From Nanobdellota archaeon (GTDB lineage Archaea; Nanobdellota; Nanobdellia; Parvarchaeales; Parvarchaeaceae), in assembly GCA_021818905.1 (NCBI GenBank), contig JAKASS010000015.1, forward strand, positions 1 through 22,767: 22,767 nucleotides of DNA, written 5' to 3'. This document shows, piece by piece, positions 5,662 to 13,668 of this stretch. Under the pieces are notes generated by a model. That model searched no databases. It had not been told where the DNA came from and saw nothing but the letters and a program-made list of their open reading frames with translations. A program made the translations under genes and the position numbers. Every line of letters begins with the position of its first letter. Position 1 is the first letter of the stretch.

Positions 5662-6965
5662 GTTATAGCTTTTTCAAGTAGATTAAATCCCGCGTCTATT
5701 TCTTCTTTTTTTATTACAAGCGGGGGCCTAAACCTTATACTTCGCTCACCACATTTTAGTACCAACAACCCTTTTTTGAATACTTCTGCTGTATAGAGAT
5801 CCCTGGTTTTTGCATCTTTGACATCAATTGCGCACATTAAGCCCCTTCCTCGGGGGTTAGAAAAGAAACTTGGATGCTCTCTGGCCAGATCACCCAGTCG
5901 TTTTAGCATATACTCCCCCGATTTATTTACATTATCCATTATATTTTCTTCGTTTATTATTTCAATATATCTTTTTCCGCGCACCATATCGGCGATGTTG
6001 CCGCCCCATGTGGAATTTATTCTGCCGCTTACATCAAAAACGTTTTCTTTAACTTCTTCGATTTTCGGGCCCGCCATAATACCACAAACCTGCAATTTTT
6101 TACCGAAAATAATAAAGTCAGGTTCTACACCAAAGTTTTGAATCGCCCACCACCTGCCAGTAATCCCCATTCCGCTCTGGACTTCATCAACTATAAACAT
6201 TATGTCATTTTTACTAGTTATCTCTCTTAGTGATTTAAAGTATTCTTCTCTGAAATGGTTATCACCGCCTTCTCCCTGTATAGGCTCGATTATAAGGGCA
6301 GCCAGGTCATCATTGTATCTATCTATTGCGTCTTGTATTTCGTCTAAACTTTTTCTTTCAAGTGCTTTTACCGACTCCAAATGTTGTTTGTTTAGGGGAA
6401 AAGTTATCTTAGGATTTGTCACTCTGGGCCAATCAAATTTTGGATAATATTTCGTCTTATTCGCATCAAATGTGTTAGTGAGCGATAGTGTATAGCCGCT
6501 TCTCCCATGAAATGCTTCCTTAAGGTGTATAACTTTAGTCCCGATTTCCTTCTTTTGTCCTTTGGAAAGGTTTTTTCTTATCTTCCAGTCAAACGAGGCT
6601 TTAAGAGCATTTTCGACTGCGAGCGCGCCGCCCTCGATAAAGAAAAAATGCCGCATATAAGCTGGCGCGGTCTTTATGAATTCTTCGAGAAAACTCGCCA
6701 TTTCTACCGTGTATACATCACTGTTAGTTACTTTATTTATGGAGGCATATTTCAACTCCTCAAGAAAACTCTTTTCGAACATCTTGGGATGGTTCATACC
6801 CAGCGGCGAAGTAGCAAAGAATCCAAAAAAATCCAATAGTTTACGACCATGTTTTGAGTCGTAAAGCCAAAGACCCTGGCTCTTTTTAAGGTCTAGAACA
6901 ATATCATAACCGTCTTTATTTACGTATTTACATAGGAACTCTCTTGCATTCTTAGAATTTATCAT
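5658..6965 (-). CDS. lat: L-lysine 6-aminotransferase (PLP-dependent, class III)
   Basis: The protein transfers the epsilon-amino group of lysine to 2-oxoglutarate, giving allysine (cyclising to piperideine-6-carboxylate) and glutamate. It matches the LAT subgroup of class III aminotransferases rather than general ornithine or GABA enzymes. Diagnostic stretches are FFIEGGALAVENALKASFDW, HLKEAFHGRSGY, IIEPIQGEGGD, DEVQSGMGITGRWW (Asp contacting the PLP pyridine) and FGKKLQVCG with the Schiff-base Lys. I place the start at ATG 6965, giving 435 residues. A GTG at 6980 would add five residues, but the TATA-like box (TTTTATAA on the plus strand, 6996-7003) puts the transcript start near 6973. Lysine degradation or allysine-derived osmolyte synthesis is possible. 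A 2-aminoadipate-type aminotransferase lies at 19992. Confidence 0.85.
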   Translation of the reverse strand: MINSKNAREFLCKYVNKDGYDIVLDLKKSQGLWLYDSKHGRKLLDFFGFFATSPLGMNHPKMFEKSFLEELKYASINKVTNSDVYTVEMASFLEEFIKTAPAYMRHFFFIEGGALAVENALKASFDWKIRKNLSKGQKKEIGTKVIHLKEAFHGRSGYTLSLTNTFDANKTKYYPKFDWPRVTNPKITFPLNKQHLESVKALERKSLDEIQDAIDRYNDDLAALIIEPIQGEGGDNHFREEYFKSLREITSKNDIMFIVDEVQSGMGITGRWWAIQNFGVEPDFIIFGKKLQVCGIMAGPKIEEVKENVFDVSGRINSTWGGNIADMVRGKRYIEIINEENIMDNVNKSGEYMLKRLGDLAREHPSFFSNPRGRGLMCAIDVKDAKTRDLYTAEVFKKGLLVLKCGERSIRFRPPLVIKKEEIDAGFNLLEKAIT

Positions 6966-7066
6966 GCATAGGTTAGTCACTACAAATATTTAGCCTTTTA
7001 TAATGTAGGATTGGCATCAAATTATATGTTGCACAGCCATCGTTCTAAAATGATAGAAACGGCCGA

Positions 7067-7074
7067 ATATAAAA
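7067..7074 (+). promoter_or_regulatory. TATA-like box of the kinase-like gene
   Basis: ATATAAAA is centred about 27 bases before ATG 7097. There is no ribosome-binding site, so a leaderless mRNA is expected. Confidence 0.5.
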
Positions 7075-7096
7075 CTGTATAAACGTTAAATTTTAA

Positions 7097-7828
7097 ATGG
7101 AAGGAAAAATAATCCCGGAAACTAAACATAAGTTTATTAGAAGAGCAATCCAAAGAGTTCTTTTAGTCTCAAAACCGAAAACCCGTGCACGCATATCAGC
7201 TTTTGGCATCAGAATAGACAGAGTCTTTGATTCTTTTAGAAAGGAGAACAATAACACTAATTCAAAAAAACTGATTTTAAGTAAAAAATACAAGCTTTCA
7301 ACTGTAAAAATAAACGATAGGGAATTTCCATATATTAAAGAAAGCACGATGCGGAAAAGAAATTTAGAAGCTTCAGGTTTGCATTACAAGAGAAACCGCA
7401 GCTATAAATTATGGCACACTCCAGAGGGGCAATTTGAATTGATGCAAAAAATCAGGGTGGTAGATAAAGCGGTAATAGCGGAGCCAATCGCTTTGGTCGT
7501 AGGCGAAGGAAACAGAGTAGTAGGCTACTTACTAGAAAAAGTGCATGGAGATAGCCTCGGTTCACTAATAGAAAATGGAAAGCTTACTCCTGCCGAAACC
7601 ATTAAAATTGAACGCAAGCTTCGCACGATGATAAGAAAGATGCATCGGCATGGGATCGGCCATGGCGATCTTAATAAGGGCAATATAATAATAAACAAAG
7701 GACTTAAAATAAAGTTAATAGACCCCCTAGACGGCAGGCGACACGAACTCAATATAAGGGACGACATTACATGGCTGGAATATCTAAAAAATGAATTAGA
7801 CAATTATCGACGTAAACAAAAAATGTAA
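7097..7828 (+). CDS. Small atypical protein kinase-like protein (Kdo/Bud32/RIO-like)
   Basis: This 243-residue protein carries the catalytic core of the lower-lobe kinase fold: HGIGHGDLNKGNIIINKG (185-202) with the HGDxxxxN loop (catalytic D191, metal-binding N196), followed by LKLIDP-like KIKLIDPLDG with D209 where typical kinases have DFG. GYLLEKVHGDSL (143-154) looks like the hinge. The preceding segment (about 60-125) should be the N-lobe, but its ATP-binding Lys cannot be assigned surely. About 60 basic N-terminal residues precede it. It resembles lipopolysaccharide-type, Bud32 and RIO kinases but lacks enough signature to choose. Bud32 usually accompanies Kae1, which is absent here. The TATA-like ATATAAAA (7067-7074) is centred 27 bases before the ATG. 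Confidence 0.6.
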   Translation: MEGKIIPETKHKFIRRAIQRVLLVSKPKTRARISAFGIRIDRVFDSFRKENNNTNSKKLILSKKYKLSTVKINDREFPYIKESTMRKRNLEASGLHYKRNRSYKLWHTPEGQFELMQKIRVVDKAVIAEPIALVVGEGNRVVGYLLEKVHGDSLGSLIENGKLTPAETIKIERKLRTMIRKMHRHGIGHGDLNKGNIIINKGLKIKLIDPLDGRRHELNIRDDITWLEYLKNELDNYRRKQKM

Positions 7829-7845
7829 AGTTTATTTATGTAATA

Positions 7846-9180
7846 TTAACTAAAGTAGCGTCTTCTCGAATCGAAACTTCTATTTCCTTTGCGTCTGCCA
7901 AATCTGTTTTCTCCTTGGCCAGGCCTTCTCGAGTGGTAGTCGTTCCCAGAGCCATGGGAAGACCCGCCGCCGAACCTCCCGCCGTAGTTGTGGCGTTGGC
8001 CACGTGCAGACCCGCCAAAATTTCTGTGGTAAGGCGCTTGATACGAAAAATTCTCTGCTTCTTTATATGGGTCTAGATTGAGTTCTAATCTGTTCATTTT
8101 TACATTTGCAGAATTTTCAATCTCACTAACCATATATCTATCTCTAGGGGAAAAAATGCTAAATGCTCGGCCTTCGGCGCCCATTCTCGCAGAGCGCCCG
8201 ACTCTATGTACATATACCGTGGGATCCTCAGAAGTATCAAAGTTTATGATATCTGACACATCGGTTATGTCTAATCCTCTCGCAGCTACATTTGTGGCTA
8301 TAAGAAATTGTGCGCCTTTTCTAAAATCAGATAAAGAATATTCTCTTCTTGCTTGGCTTAATCCGCCGTGCATAAGCGTTGCATTAAAATTGTCTTTCTT
8401 AAGAAGTTCATAAACCGAGTCAGCCGCCCTCTGTGTTTCTGTAAATATTATAGCCTTTACAGGCCTATATTCGTTTATGTAAGCAAGTAACGTAGAAAAC
8501 TTTTGTCTACCTACGGCTATTGCATAATAATGTTTTATAGTGCTTACCGTTACTTCTTCTTCTTTGCCTATACTAAGATAAACTGGGTCATGCATATAGC
8601 CCTGAGCTATGTGTACTATGGGTTTAGGCATGGTGGCCGAAAAAAGCATCACCTGTTTATTCTTTGGCAATTTAGATATTATATATTTTATATCATCTAT
8701 AAAACCCATGTCAAACATCGTATCAGCTTCATCAAGTACTAGGATTCTGAATTTATCGGTTTTTAATTCGCCCTGCTTCATTAGATCTATAAGTCTTCCC
8801 GGGGTGCCAACTATAATGTTAACACCGTTCCTTAAACTTCTTATCTGCACATTCATAGATGCGCCACCGTAGACCGTGGTTATCTTGAGGCCTACTTCAC
8901 CAGCGATGTCCTCAGCGACTTTTGCAACTTGCAAGGTCAGCTCCCGCGTGGGCGTTATTATAAGTACAGCATTATTTTCATTTCTTTGGACCATTTGGGT
9001 TATTGGAATAAGAAACGCCCCTGTTTTTCCGGTGCCAGTTTTTGCCCGTACTACTACGTCTTTGCCAGAAAGAACAACCGGTATGGCTTCTTTCTGTACA
9101 TCAGTAGGTTCTGAAAAGTTAACTTTTTTTAATGCAGAAATAAGTTCTGGTTTTAAATTCATTGATTCAAATTCGCTCAT
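7846..9180 (-). CDS. DEAD-box ATP-dependent RNA helicase with RG-rich tail
   Basis: All DEAD-box motifs are present in order over 444 residues: Q motif with Q29, AKTGTGKT (46-53), PTREL (77-81), TPGRLIDL (126-133), DEAD (150-153), SAT (181-183), IIFTETQ (244-250), ATNVAARGLDI (295-305) and HRVGRSARMG (325-334). After about residue 385 the tail is rich in Gly, Arg, Asn and Ser (GRFGGGSSHGSG, RFGRRKGNRSFDSRRRYF) and is probably a flexible RNA-binding extension, as in cold-shock helicases such as CsdA/DeaD. It likely unwinds mRNA or rRNA structures in the cytoplasm. A TATA-like box (minus-strand CATAAATA, 9216-9209) precedes the ATG by about 32 bases. Confidence 0.93.
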   Translation of the reverse strand: MSEFESMNLKPELISALKKVNFSEPTDVQKEAIPVVLSGKDVVVRAKTGTGKTGAFLIPITQMVQRNENNAVLIITPTRELTLQVAKVAEDIAGEVGLKITTVYGGASMNVQIRSLRNGVNIIVGTPGRLIDLMKQGELKTDKFRILVLDEADTMFDMGFIDDIKYIISKLPKNKQVMLFSATMPKPIVHIAQGYMHDPVYLSIGKEEEVTVSTIKHYYAIAVGRQKFSTLLAYINEYRPVKAIIFTETQRAADSVYELLKKDNFNATLMHGGLSQARREYSLSDFRKGAQFLIATNVAARGLDITDVSDIINFDTSEDPTVYVHRVGRSARMGAEGRAFSIFSPRDRYMVSEIENSANVKMNRLELNLDPYKEAENFSYQAPYHRNFGGSARGQRHNYGGRFGGGSSHGSGNDYHSRRPGQGENRFGRRKGNRSFDSRRRYFS

Positions 9181-9235
9181 AATATATTTAACATTATAGG
9201 GCGCAGAGTATTTATGTTTGTTTCCTTAGGATAAG

Positions 9236-9244
9236 CTTTTATTA
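9236..9244 (+). promoter_or_regulatory. TATA-like box of the ABC exporter operon
   Basis: CTTTTATTA is centred about 25 bases before ATG 9265. With only one base between the two ABC genes, it probably drives both. Confidence 0.5.
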
Positions 9245-9264
9245 GTTTAGCGTAATAGACTAAA

Positions 9265-10212
9265 ATGAATGTGCCCTCTATACAGGCAATCAGCTTAACC
9301 AAAAAATACGGATCGTTTACAGCCTTGTCGAATCTTAACATAAAAATAGAAGGTGCAAAATGCGTAGGATTTTTGGGACCAAATGGTGCTGGTAAGACAA
9401 CTACTTTAAAACTATTTACAGACATGATTAGACCGACAAGCGGGCAGGCGTTCATAAATGGGATAGACGTACATAAAGAAAAGAAAAAAGCATTAGCATC
9501 CGTCGGCACGTTGATTGAGACCCCACAAATTTATCCATCGTTAACAGAACGAGAAGCATTGCTGATGGTAGCCGAAATAAAAGGTGTGCCACCCGATTCG
9601 TTAGAAAAAAGCGTGAAGGAAGTAGTAGATAAGGTAAAAATGCAAGCATGGCTAGATAAAAAAATAGGTAAAATGTCGAAGGGCATGCAACAGAGAATAA
9701 ACGTTGCGGCCGCCCTTTTAGGGGACCCAGAAGTGGTACTCCTCGATGAGCCTACCTCTGGGCTGGATCCAAGAGGAATGAGTGAAGTAAGAGACATAAT
9801 AAAGGACCTAAAGAAGGAAAATAGACTGATATTCATGAGTTCTCACATCTTAAGCGAAGTTTCTGAAATGTGTGATGAAGTCGCTATGATAGACCATGGA
9901 AAATTATTAGCGTATGGACCAATCGAGGATGTAGTATCGAGATTTTCAGATAAACATGCGGGCGTAGTCGAAGTCTCGTTAATAAAACCTATCAAAGATA
10001 GTGCTCTAAAAAGAATAAGGACGATAAATGGAGTAAGAAGTTTAGAGAAACTCGACACCAGAAGATTTAATTTAAAGTTGTCGGGAGGAATAAAAACACA
10101 GCAAGCAGTACTTGCGAAATTGGTAAAACTTAATATTGGTATAATCGGTTTTAAACCCTCTTCATCAGCTTTAGAAGAGACTTATCTTAGCGTTTTTAAG
10201 GAAACTGTATAA
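9265..10212 (+). CDS. ABC transporter ATP-binding protein (ABC-2 exporter type)
   Basis: This is the nucleotide-binding subunit, 315 residues, of an exporter. It has Walker A GPNGAGKT (38-45), a degenerate ABC signature MSKGMQQR (137-144), Walker B VVLLDEP (157-163), the D-loop SGLDPR and the H-loop His in SSHILSE (H194). The roughly 90-residue C-terminal extension after residue 225 is typical of the DrrA/CcmA/NatA group, which pairs with ABC-2 permeases to export drugs, lipids or ions. The next gene encodes such a permease one base downstream, so the two form an operon and a complex at the membrane. The substrate is unknown. Confidence 0.9.
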   Translation: MNVPSIQAISLTKKYGSFTALSNLNIKIEGAKCVGFLGPNGAGKTTTLKLFTDMIRPTSGQAFINGIDVHKEKKKALASVGTLIETPQIYPSLTEREALLMVAEIKGVPPDSLEKSVKEVVDKVKMQAWLDKKIGKMSKGMQQRINVAAALLGDPEVVLLDEPTSGLDPRGMSEVRDIIKDLKKENRLIFMSSHILSEVSEMCDEVAMIDHGKLLAYGPIEDVVSRFSDKHAGVVEVSLIKPIKDSALKRIRTINGVRSLEKLDTRRFNLKLSGGIKTQQAVLAKLVKLNIGIIGFKPSSSALEETYLSVFKETV

Positions 10213-10213
10213 A

Positions 10214-11071
10214 ATGGAAAAATTAAATCTTGGAAAGAGAAATGTAGTACCGAATGGTGCTAGACAGATATTAATAATGACCAAATATACTTTTTTGGAT
10301 TATTTTAGATCAAGAAGATTCTTTGTATTGTTGATAATCGCGTTGGCTATAGGCGCACTGCTTACAGGTATAGTGGGATATTTCAGACCAGCCAGTTTTA
10401 TTACGTCAGTTCTCGCATTCTATTCTAGTTGGTGGGGCACGTCAGTGACATTTATAGTAATACTTTCAGCAGTGTTCTTCGGAGGGGATGCTATTTCTGG
10501 GGAATTTCAGAATAAAACGGGGTATTTTTTAGTAGGCAATCCCATAAGAAGATCGTCTATATACATAGGAAAATATTTAGCTGCATTCATCGCGGCAGTT
10601 ATAATTCTTGCGGTATTTACTGTAATAACCTTAGGAAATGGATTTTATTATTTCGGTTCTAGCAGTATACCATACCAATTTGTTGAATCTTTCATTCTCG
10701 CGATTTTATATACGGCATCGGCACTGGGATTAACTTTCTTTTTCAGTTCATTATTCAAAAGCAGTACGATGTCAATACTAACCACAATAATCTTATTGCT
10801 TTTTGTCTTTTCTCTAGTTAGCGTTTTAATAGAAAGCCTTGCAAATATCCAACCAACGTTTATTCTTACTTATGGCGCACAGGTTATAACGAACGTGCTT
10901 TCAAATCCATACCCGCCCGCAGTTACAACGTCATCCGCTGGCCCAGGCTCACACTTTATTCTAACCGTATATAATGTTGGATTATCCGAAGGTATCGCAA
11001 TTATGCTTGTCTATTTTGCAGTCGCTTCTGTAGCTGGACTTTTAATATTTGAGAGAAAGGAATTTATCTAA
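10214..11071 (+). CDS. ABC-2 type permease subunit
   Basis: The 285-residue membrane protein has about six hydrophobic segments: near 36-55, 65-90 (with FFGGDAISGEF after it), 115-140, 155-180, 185-210 and 257-278. The motif GDAISGEFQNKTGYFLVGNPIRR between TM2 and TM3 is the usual ABC-2 permease loop (ISGE followed by a Gly and basic residues). It starts one base after the ATPase stop, which indicates a shared mRNA. The two proteins should form a homodimeric exporter of two permeases and two ATPases. Confidence 0.85.
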   Translation: MEKLNLGKRNVVPNGARQILIMTKYTFLDYFRSRRFFVLLIIALAIGALLTGIVGYFRPASFITSVLAFYSSWWGTSVTFIVILSAVFFGGDAISGEFQNKTGYFLVGNPIRRSSIYIGKYLAAFIAAVIILAVFTVITLGNGFYYFGSSSIPYQFVESFILAILYTASALGLTFFFSSLFKSSTMSILTTIILLLFVFSLVSVLIESLANIQPTFILTYGAQVITNVLSNPYPPAVTTSSAGPGSHFILTVYNVGLSEGIAIMLVYFAVASVAGLLIFERKEFI

Positions 11072-11125
11072 AAATACGTTTATTTATTGTGAATATCTAG
11101 ATCTGATGTAAATCGGGGGTATTGG

Positions 11126-11137
11126 CCTTTTATTTTA
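11126..11137 (+). promoter_or_regulatory. TATA-like box of the MFS transporter gene
   Basis: CCTTTTATTTTA is centred about 27 bases before ATG 11159. No Shine-Dalgarno sequence intervenes. Confidence 0.45.
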
Positions 11138-11158
11138 AAAAACGTTTACTATAACGTT

Positions 11159-12628
11159 ATGCAGGCGGCTTTAGGGCAAAAGAGAAATAAAAATGAGAAT
11201 ATAATCCTAGCCATAGTTGTCCTTGGGCCCATGATGGCTGCGATAGACAGCACAATAGTACTCTTAGCTTTTCCTACGATAGTAAGCGGCTTGAACTCAA
11301 ATTTTTTAACGATAATTTGGGTCATTCTTATCTATCTTTTGATAATTACGGTTTTCACCACCCAATTAGGCCGGATTGGTGATATATTCGGCCGTGCACG
11401 CATATTCAATTTCGGATTCCTTATATTTGCAATAAGTTCTTTTATGTGCGGCCTCGCAAACACGGATATGTTTTTGATAGTTTCTAGAGGTATACAGGCG
11501 ATCGGTGGTGCGATGATGGCTGCTAATAGCGGTGCAATAATCGCGGACACTTTTGAACCACAAAGAAGAGGTCGCGCGTTTGGATTTACTTCGCTGGGTT
11601 GGACGGTAGGTGCTATGTTAGGGATAGTGCTCGGCGGCGTTATAACGACTTTTCTGGGGTGGGGATATATATTTTTTATAAATGTCCCGATAGGCATATT
11701 CGCATTCATATTAGGATGGAAGTATCTAGTTGACAATAAAACGTTCCAAAGCAAGTTAGACTTGCGTGGCATGCTGCTTTTTGGTGCAGCAATATCGTTG
11801 ATATCATATGGGGCTATAAATTCCATAGCTAGCATTTTATCAGTTGCCGACGTATTAATGATTTTGGTCGGGATAATTGCTTTGATATCCTTCATATTTT
11901 TAGAGCTGCGGACAGAAAGTCCTATGCTCGATTTACGCCAGTTTAAAAATAGGGTGCTTAGGTCTAGTCTATTAGCGGCATTCTTCCAAAGCTTGGGTTA
12001 CCTAGTGATAGTTTTTCTCATCATAATGTACATGCAAGGGATTCGGGGTTTGTCGCCATTAGATGCCTCTCTAATTCTTATACCCGGTTATGTTGTAGCC
12101 AGTTCATTGGCTCCGATAATGGGGAAACTTTCCGACAAAGTTGGTTCAAGAGAGATAGCTACGATAGGGATAGTCTTTATGTGCGCAGCCATACTAATTT
12201 ATCTAACTTTGACTCCAACAGTTCCTTCTTTTATTTGGATAATAATCGCCGCTTCCATAGCCTCTGGCATAGGCTCCGCGATGTTTTTCCCAGCGAATAA
12301 CCGTGCAGTAATGGCAAATGCGCAAACCAGTTCTTATGGCGCAACGAACGGTCTTTTGAGAACCCTAAGTTCTCTTGGCATGATGTTTAGTTTTGTACTA
12401 GTAATTTCAATAGCCGCTTACGCAATACCTCACGCAACTGCCTTTGAAGTATTCCTAGGCAGTAAAACACTGATAGGAAACGTTTCCGGCGCATTCATGT
12501 CGGGGATATATGCGGCCCTTTATGTTTCTCTGGCGATACTTGTTATAGCAGGGATACTGTCGGTAATTCGTGGAAAGGACAATATACCGCAAAGTTGGTC
12601 AAATGGTAATAATGGCTCTAAAAAATAA
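11159..12628 (+). CDS. MFS multidrug exporter, 14-TM DHA2 (EmrB/QacA) type
   Basis: A 489-residue transporter with about 14 hydrophobic segments. TM1 holds the family motif AAIDSTIVLLAFPTI with its membrane-embedded Asp. Motif A appears after TM2 as GRIGDIFGRARIF. Motif C in TM5 is GWTVGAMLGIVLGG, the hallmark of proton-coupled exporters, followed by the WGYIFFINVPIG motif of the DHA2 group. It should expel organic cations or other toxic compounds across the cytoplasmic membrane. Together with the ABC-2 pair just upstream it makes a small export region, though it has its own TATA-like box. Its stop directly abuts that of the convergent SWIM gene. Confidence 0.88.
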   Translation: MQAALGQKRNKNENIILAIVVLGPMMAAIDSTIVLLAFPTIVSGLNSNFLTIIWVILIYLLIITVFTTQLGRIGDIFGRARIFNFGFLIFAISSFMCGLANTDMFLIVSRGIQAIGGAMMAANSGAIIADTFEPQRRGRAFGFTSLGWTVGAMLGIVLGGVITTFLGWGYIFFINVPIGIFAFILGWKYLVDNKTFQSKLDLRGMLLFGAAISLISYGAINSIASILSVADVLMILVGIIALISFIFLELRTESPMLDLRQFKNRVLRSSLLAAFFQSLGYLVIVFLIIMYMQGIRGLSPLDASLILIPGYVVASSLAPIMGKLSDKVGSREIATIGIVFMCAAILIYLTLTPTVPSFIWIIIAASIASGIGSAMFFPANNRAVMANAQTSSYGATNGLLRTLSSLGMMFSFVLVISIAAYAIPHATAFEVFLGSKTLIGNVSGAFMSGIYAALYVSLAILVIAGILSVIRGKDNIPQSWSNGNNGSKK

Positions 12629-12940
12629 TCACTTTTGATTTGGTCTATTAGAATTTCTAATGTATACATTCCTTAATTTCAAAATATGCTTGCAAGGATT
12701 ACCAAAAAACTCATAGGCCTCGCAATCGCAATTACCATAAATCAGGTTTTTAGACGACGGTTCGTATTCTGCGCTAACCCTATGAAAGGCCCCAGACCTA
12801 GATTCACTTTCGACATAGCCTAAAATATCAAGTTTTCGGCCGATAGAGGTAAGTCCATAGATCTTCACGTCTTTTTCTTTCGACTCTATTATTGGGTCTT
12901 CTACTAGTTCTTCAAGTTTTAAAAAATGTCGAGTTTCCAT
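12629..12940 (-). CDS. Small stand-alone SWIM zinc-finger protein
   Basis: This protein of 103 residues has a C-terminal C-x-C-x(9)-C-x-H motif: C71 and C73 in GNCDCEAYEFFG, then C83 and H85 in NPCKHILKL. That is the SWIM finger, a zinc-binding module for DNA or protein contacts. The N-terminal 70 residues read as a small beta-rich segment preceding the finger (KIYGLTSIGRKLDILGYVESES), and no second domain is present. In archaea, short SWIM proteins occur as solitary genes of unknown role, and the family is associated with recombination partners such as Sws1/Shu2 in eukaryotes; that role is not shown here. It converges on the MFS gene with no gap between stops. Confidence 0.7.
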   Translation of the reverse strand: METRHFLKLEELVEDPIIESKEKDVKIYGLTSIGRKLDILGYVESESRSGAFHRVSAEYEPSSKNLIYGNCDCEAYEFFGNPCKHILKLRNVYIRNSNRPNQK

Positions 12941-12979
12941 TTATTTACAGACTATTTTTATCCCCCGGCATTTAAAAAT

Positions 12980-12990
12980 CTTATAAATAT
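12980..12990 (+). promoter_or_regulatory. TATA-like box of the broken DUF981-like gene
   Basis: CTTATAAATAT is centred near 12985 and predicts transcription from about 13011. That lies just downstream of the ATT at 13007 and upstream of the in-frame GTG at 13031. A start at the frame's ATG 12926 would be upstream of the promoter. Confidence 0.45.
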
Positions 12991-13030
12991 AGATAAGCAC
13001 CGTCTAATTACGGTTTTCGTAGATGAGCTT

Positions 13031-13204
13031 GTGTATTACCTATTCGTTCTCGCCTTTGCCGGGTTTCTTTTAGCTTACATGATGTCTGAGATGTATCTAG
13101 CTTATCGGAAGGGCAAGATGGACATTCACGCGCGCTTAGAGTCGTTATCCGTTCCTTTGATATTTTTAGGAGGTTATCTTCTAGTGACTGGCGTTATATC
13201 GTAG
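13031..13204 (+). CDS. N-terminal piece of the DUF981-like membrane protein
   Basis: If translated separately from GTG 13031 this gives 57 residues: two hydrophobic helices (YYLFVLAFAGFLLAYMM and SVPLIFLGGYLLVTGV) around a charged loop (YRKGKMDIHARLES), ending at TAG 13202. The frame is open further upstream to ATG 12926, but that part overlaps the SWIM gene and lies before the TATA box. Confidence 0.4.
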   Translation: MYYLFVLAFAGFLLAYMMSEMYLAYRKGKMDIHARLESLSVPLIFLGGYLLVTGVIS

Positions 13205-13216
13205 GTACTATGGTTC

Positions 13217-13543
13217 TTGCCAGGCTCTTATAATATACTTTACTATGATCCAATCTTAGCATCGGGTTTGTTGTTAGTTGCCTTTTCCGTTTCAATAAGA
13301 TTAAAAGCAAAAACACAATATGTAGGTTTTCTTGCATTACTTTTTGGAGCGATGACGATATGGTATGGAATCTCAGCTTATAATCTTGGACTATCAACTG
13401 CTCCGCCCGAGGTGTTAGGTTTATTTGGGCTTTTTAGCTTAGCCGGCATATTAGCTTATCCAGCTACATGGATAGTCGATAATTTCCTTAAGCCCAATAC
13501 AAAGATGCCATATTTATGGAACTTTTGGCTTGCGACGCTATGA
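13217..13543 (+). CDS. Central piece of the DUF981-like membrane protein
   Basis: From a TTG at 13217 this frame encodes 108 residues with about three TM segments (DPILASGLLLVAFSVSI, VGFLALLFGAMTIWYGI, VLGLFGLFSLAGILAYPA). It has no TATA box or ribosome-binding site of its own and is in the same frame as the preceding piece. Separate translation is unlikely without read-through of the TAG. Confidence 0.4.
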   Translation: MPGSYNILYYDPILASGLLLVAFSVSIRLKAKTQYVGFLALLFGAMTIWYGISAYNLGLSTAPPEVLGLFGLFSLAGILAYPATWIVDNFLKPNTKMPYLWNFWLATL

Positions 13544-13636
13544 TTCTATTGATACTTGCAAGTATATGCGCATTTTATATGGGGCTTGCGGCGCTACCAA
13601 GACACCTTGCAGCACCACCTTAGATGCAATTCTAAC

Positions 13637-13645
13637 TTTTATATT
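13637..13645 (+). promoter_or_regulatory. TATA-like box of the thioesterase-lyase operon
   Basis: TTTTATATT is centred about 27 bases before ATG 13669, the standard spacing in this window. Confidence 0.5.
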
Positions 13646-13668
13646 AGATAACTGATATTAAAACTAAC

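Larger units (their letters stand above)
13007..13623 (+). pseudogene. DUF981-like membrane protein gene, broken by a stop and a frameshift
   Basis: Three adjacent pieces read as one membrane protein of about 200 residues. Piece 1 (to 13201) holds two TM segments and stops at TAG 13202-13204. Piece 2 continues in the same frame from 13205, with WFLPGSYNILYYDP right after the TAG, then several TM segments, to TGA 13541-13543. Piece 3 lies in the -1 frame at 13540-13623 and supplies a last TM helix and the ending LAALPRHLAAPP. From memory the LPGSYNI(L/F) motif and the HL-x-PP ending fit the archaeal DUF981 family, but I could not search. No in-frame ATG follows the TATA box before piece 1; the 5' candidates are ATT 13007 and GTG 13031. 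Function unknown. It may be a recent pseudogene, or a sequence or assembly error may be involved. Confidence 0.6.

Noticed and set aside
12926-13006. ATG 12926 as start of the DUF981-like gene
   Set aside because: It overlaps the start of the SWIM gene and lies upstream of the TATA box at 12980-12990; the encoded residues do not look like the membrane protein.
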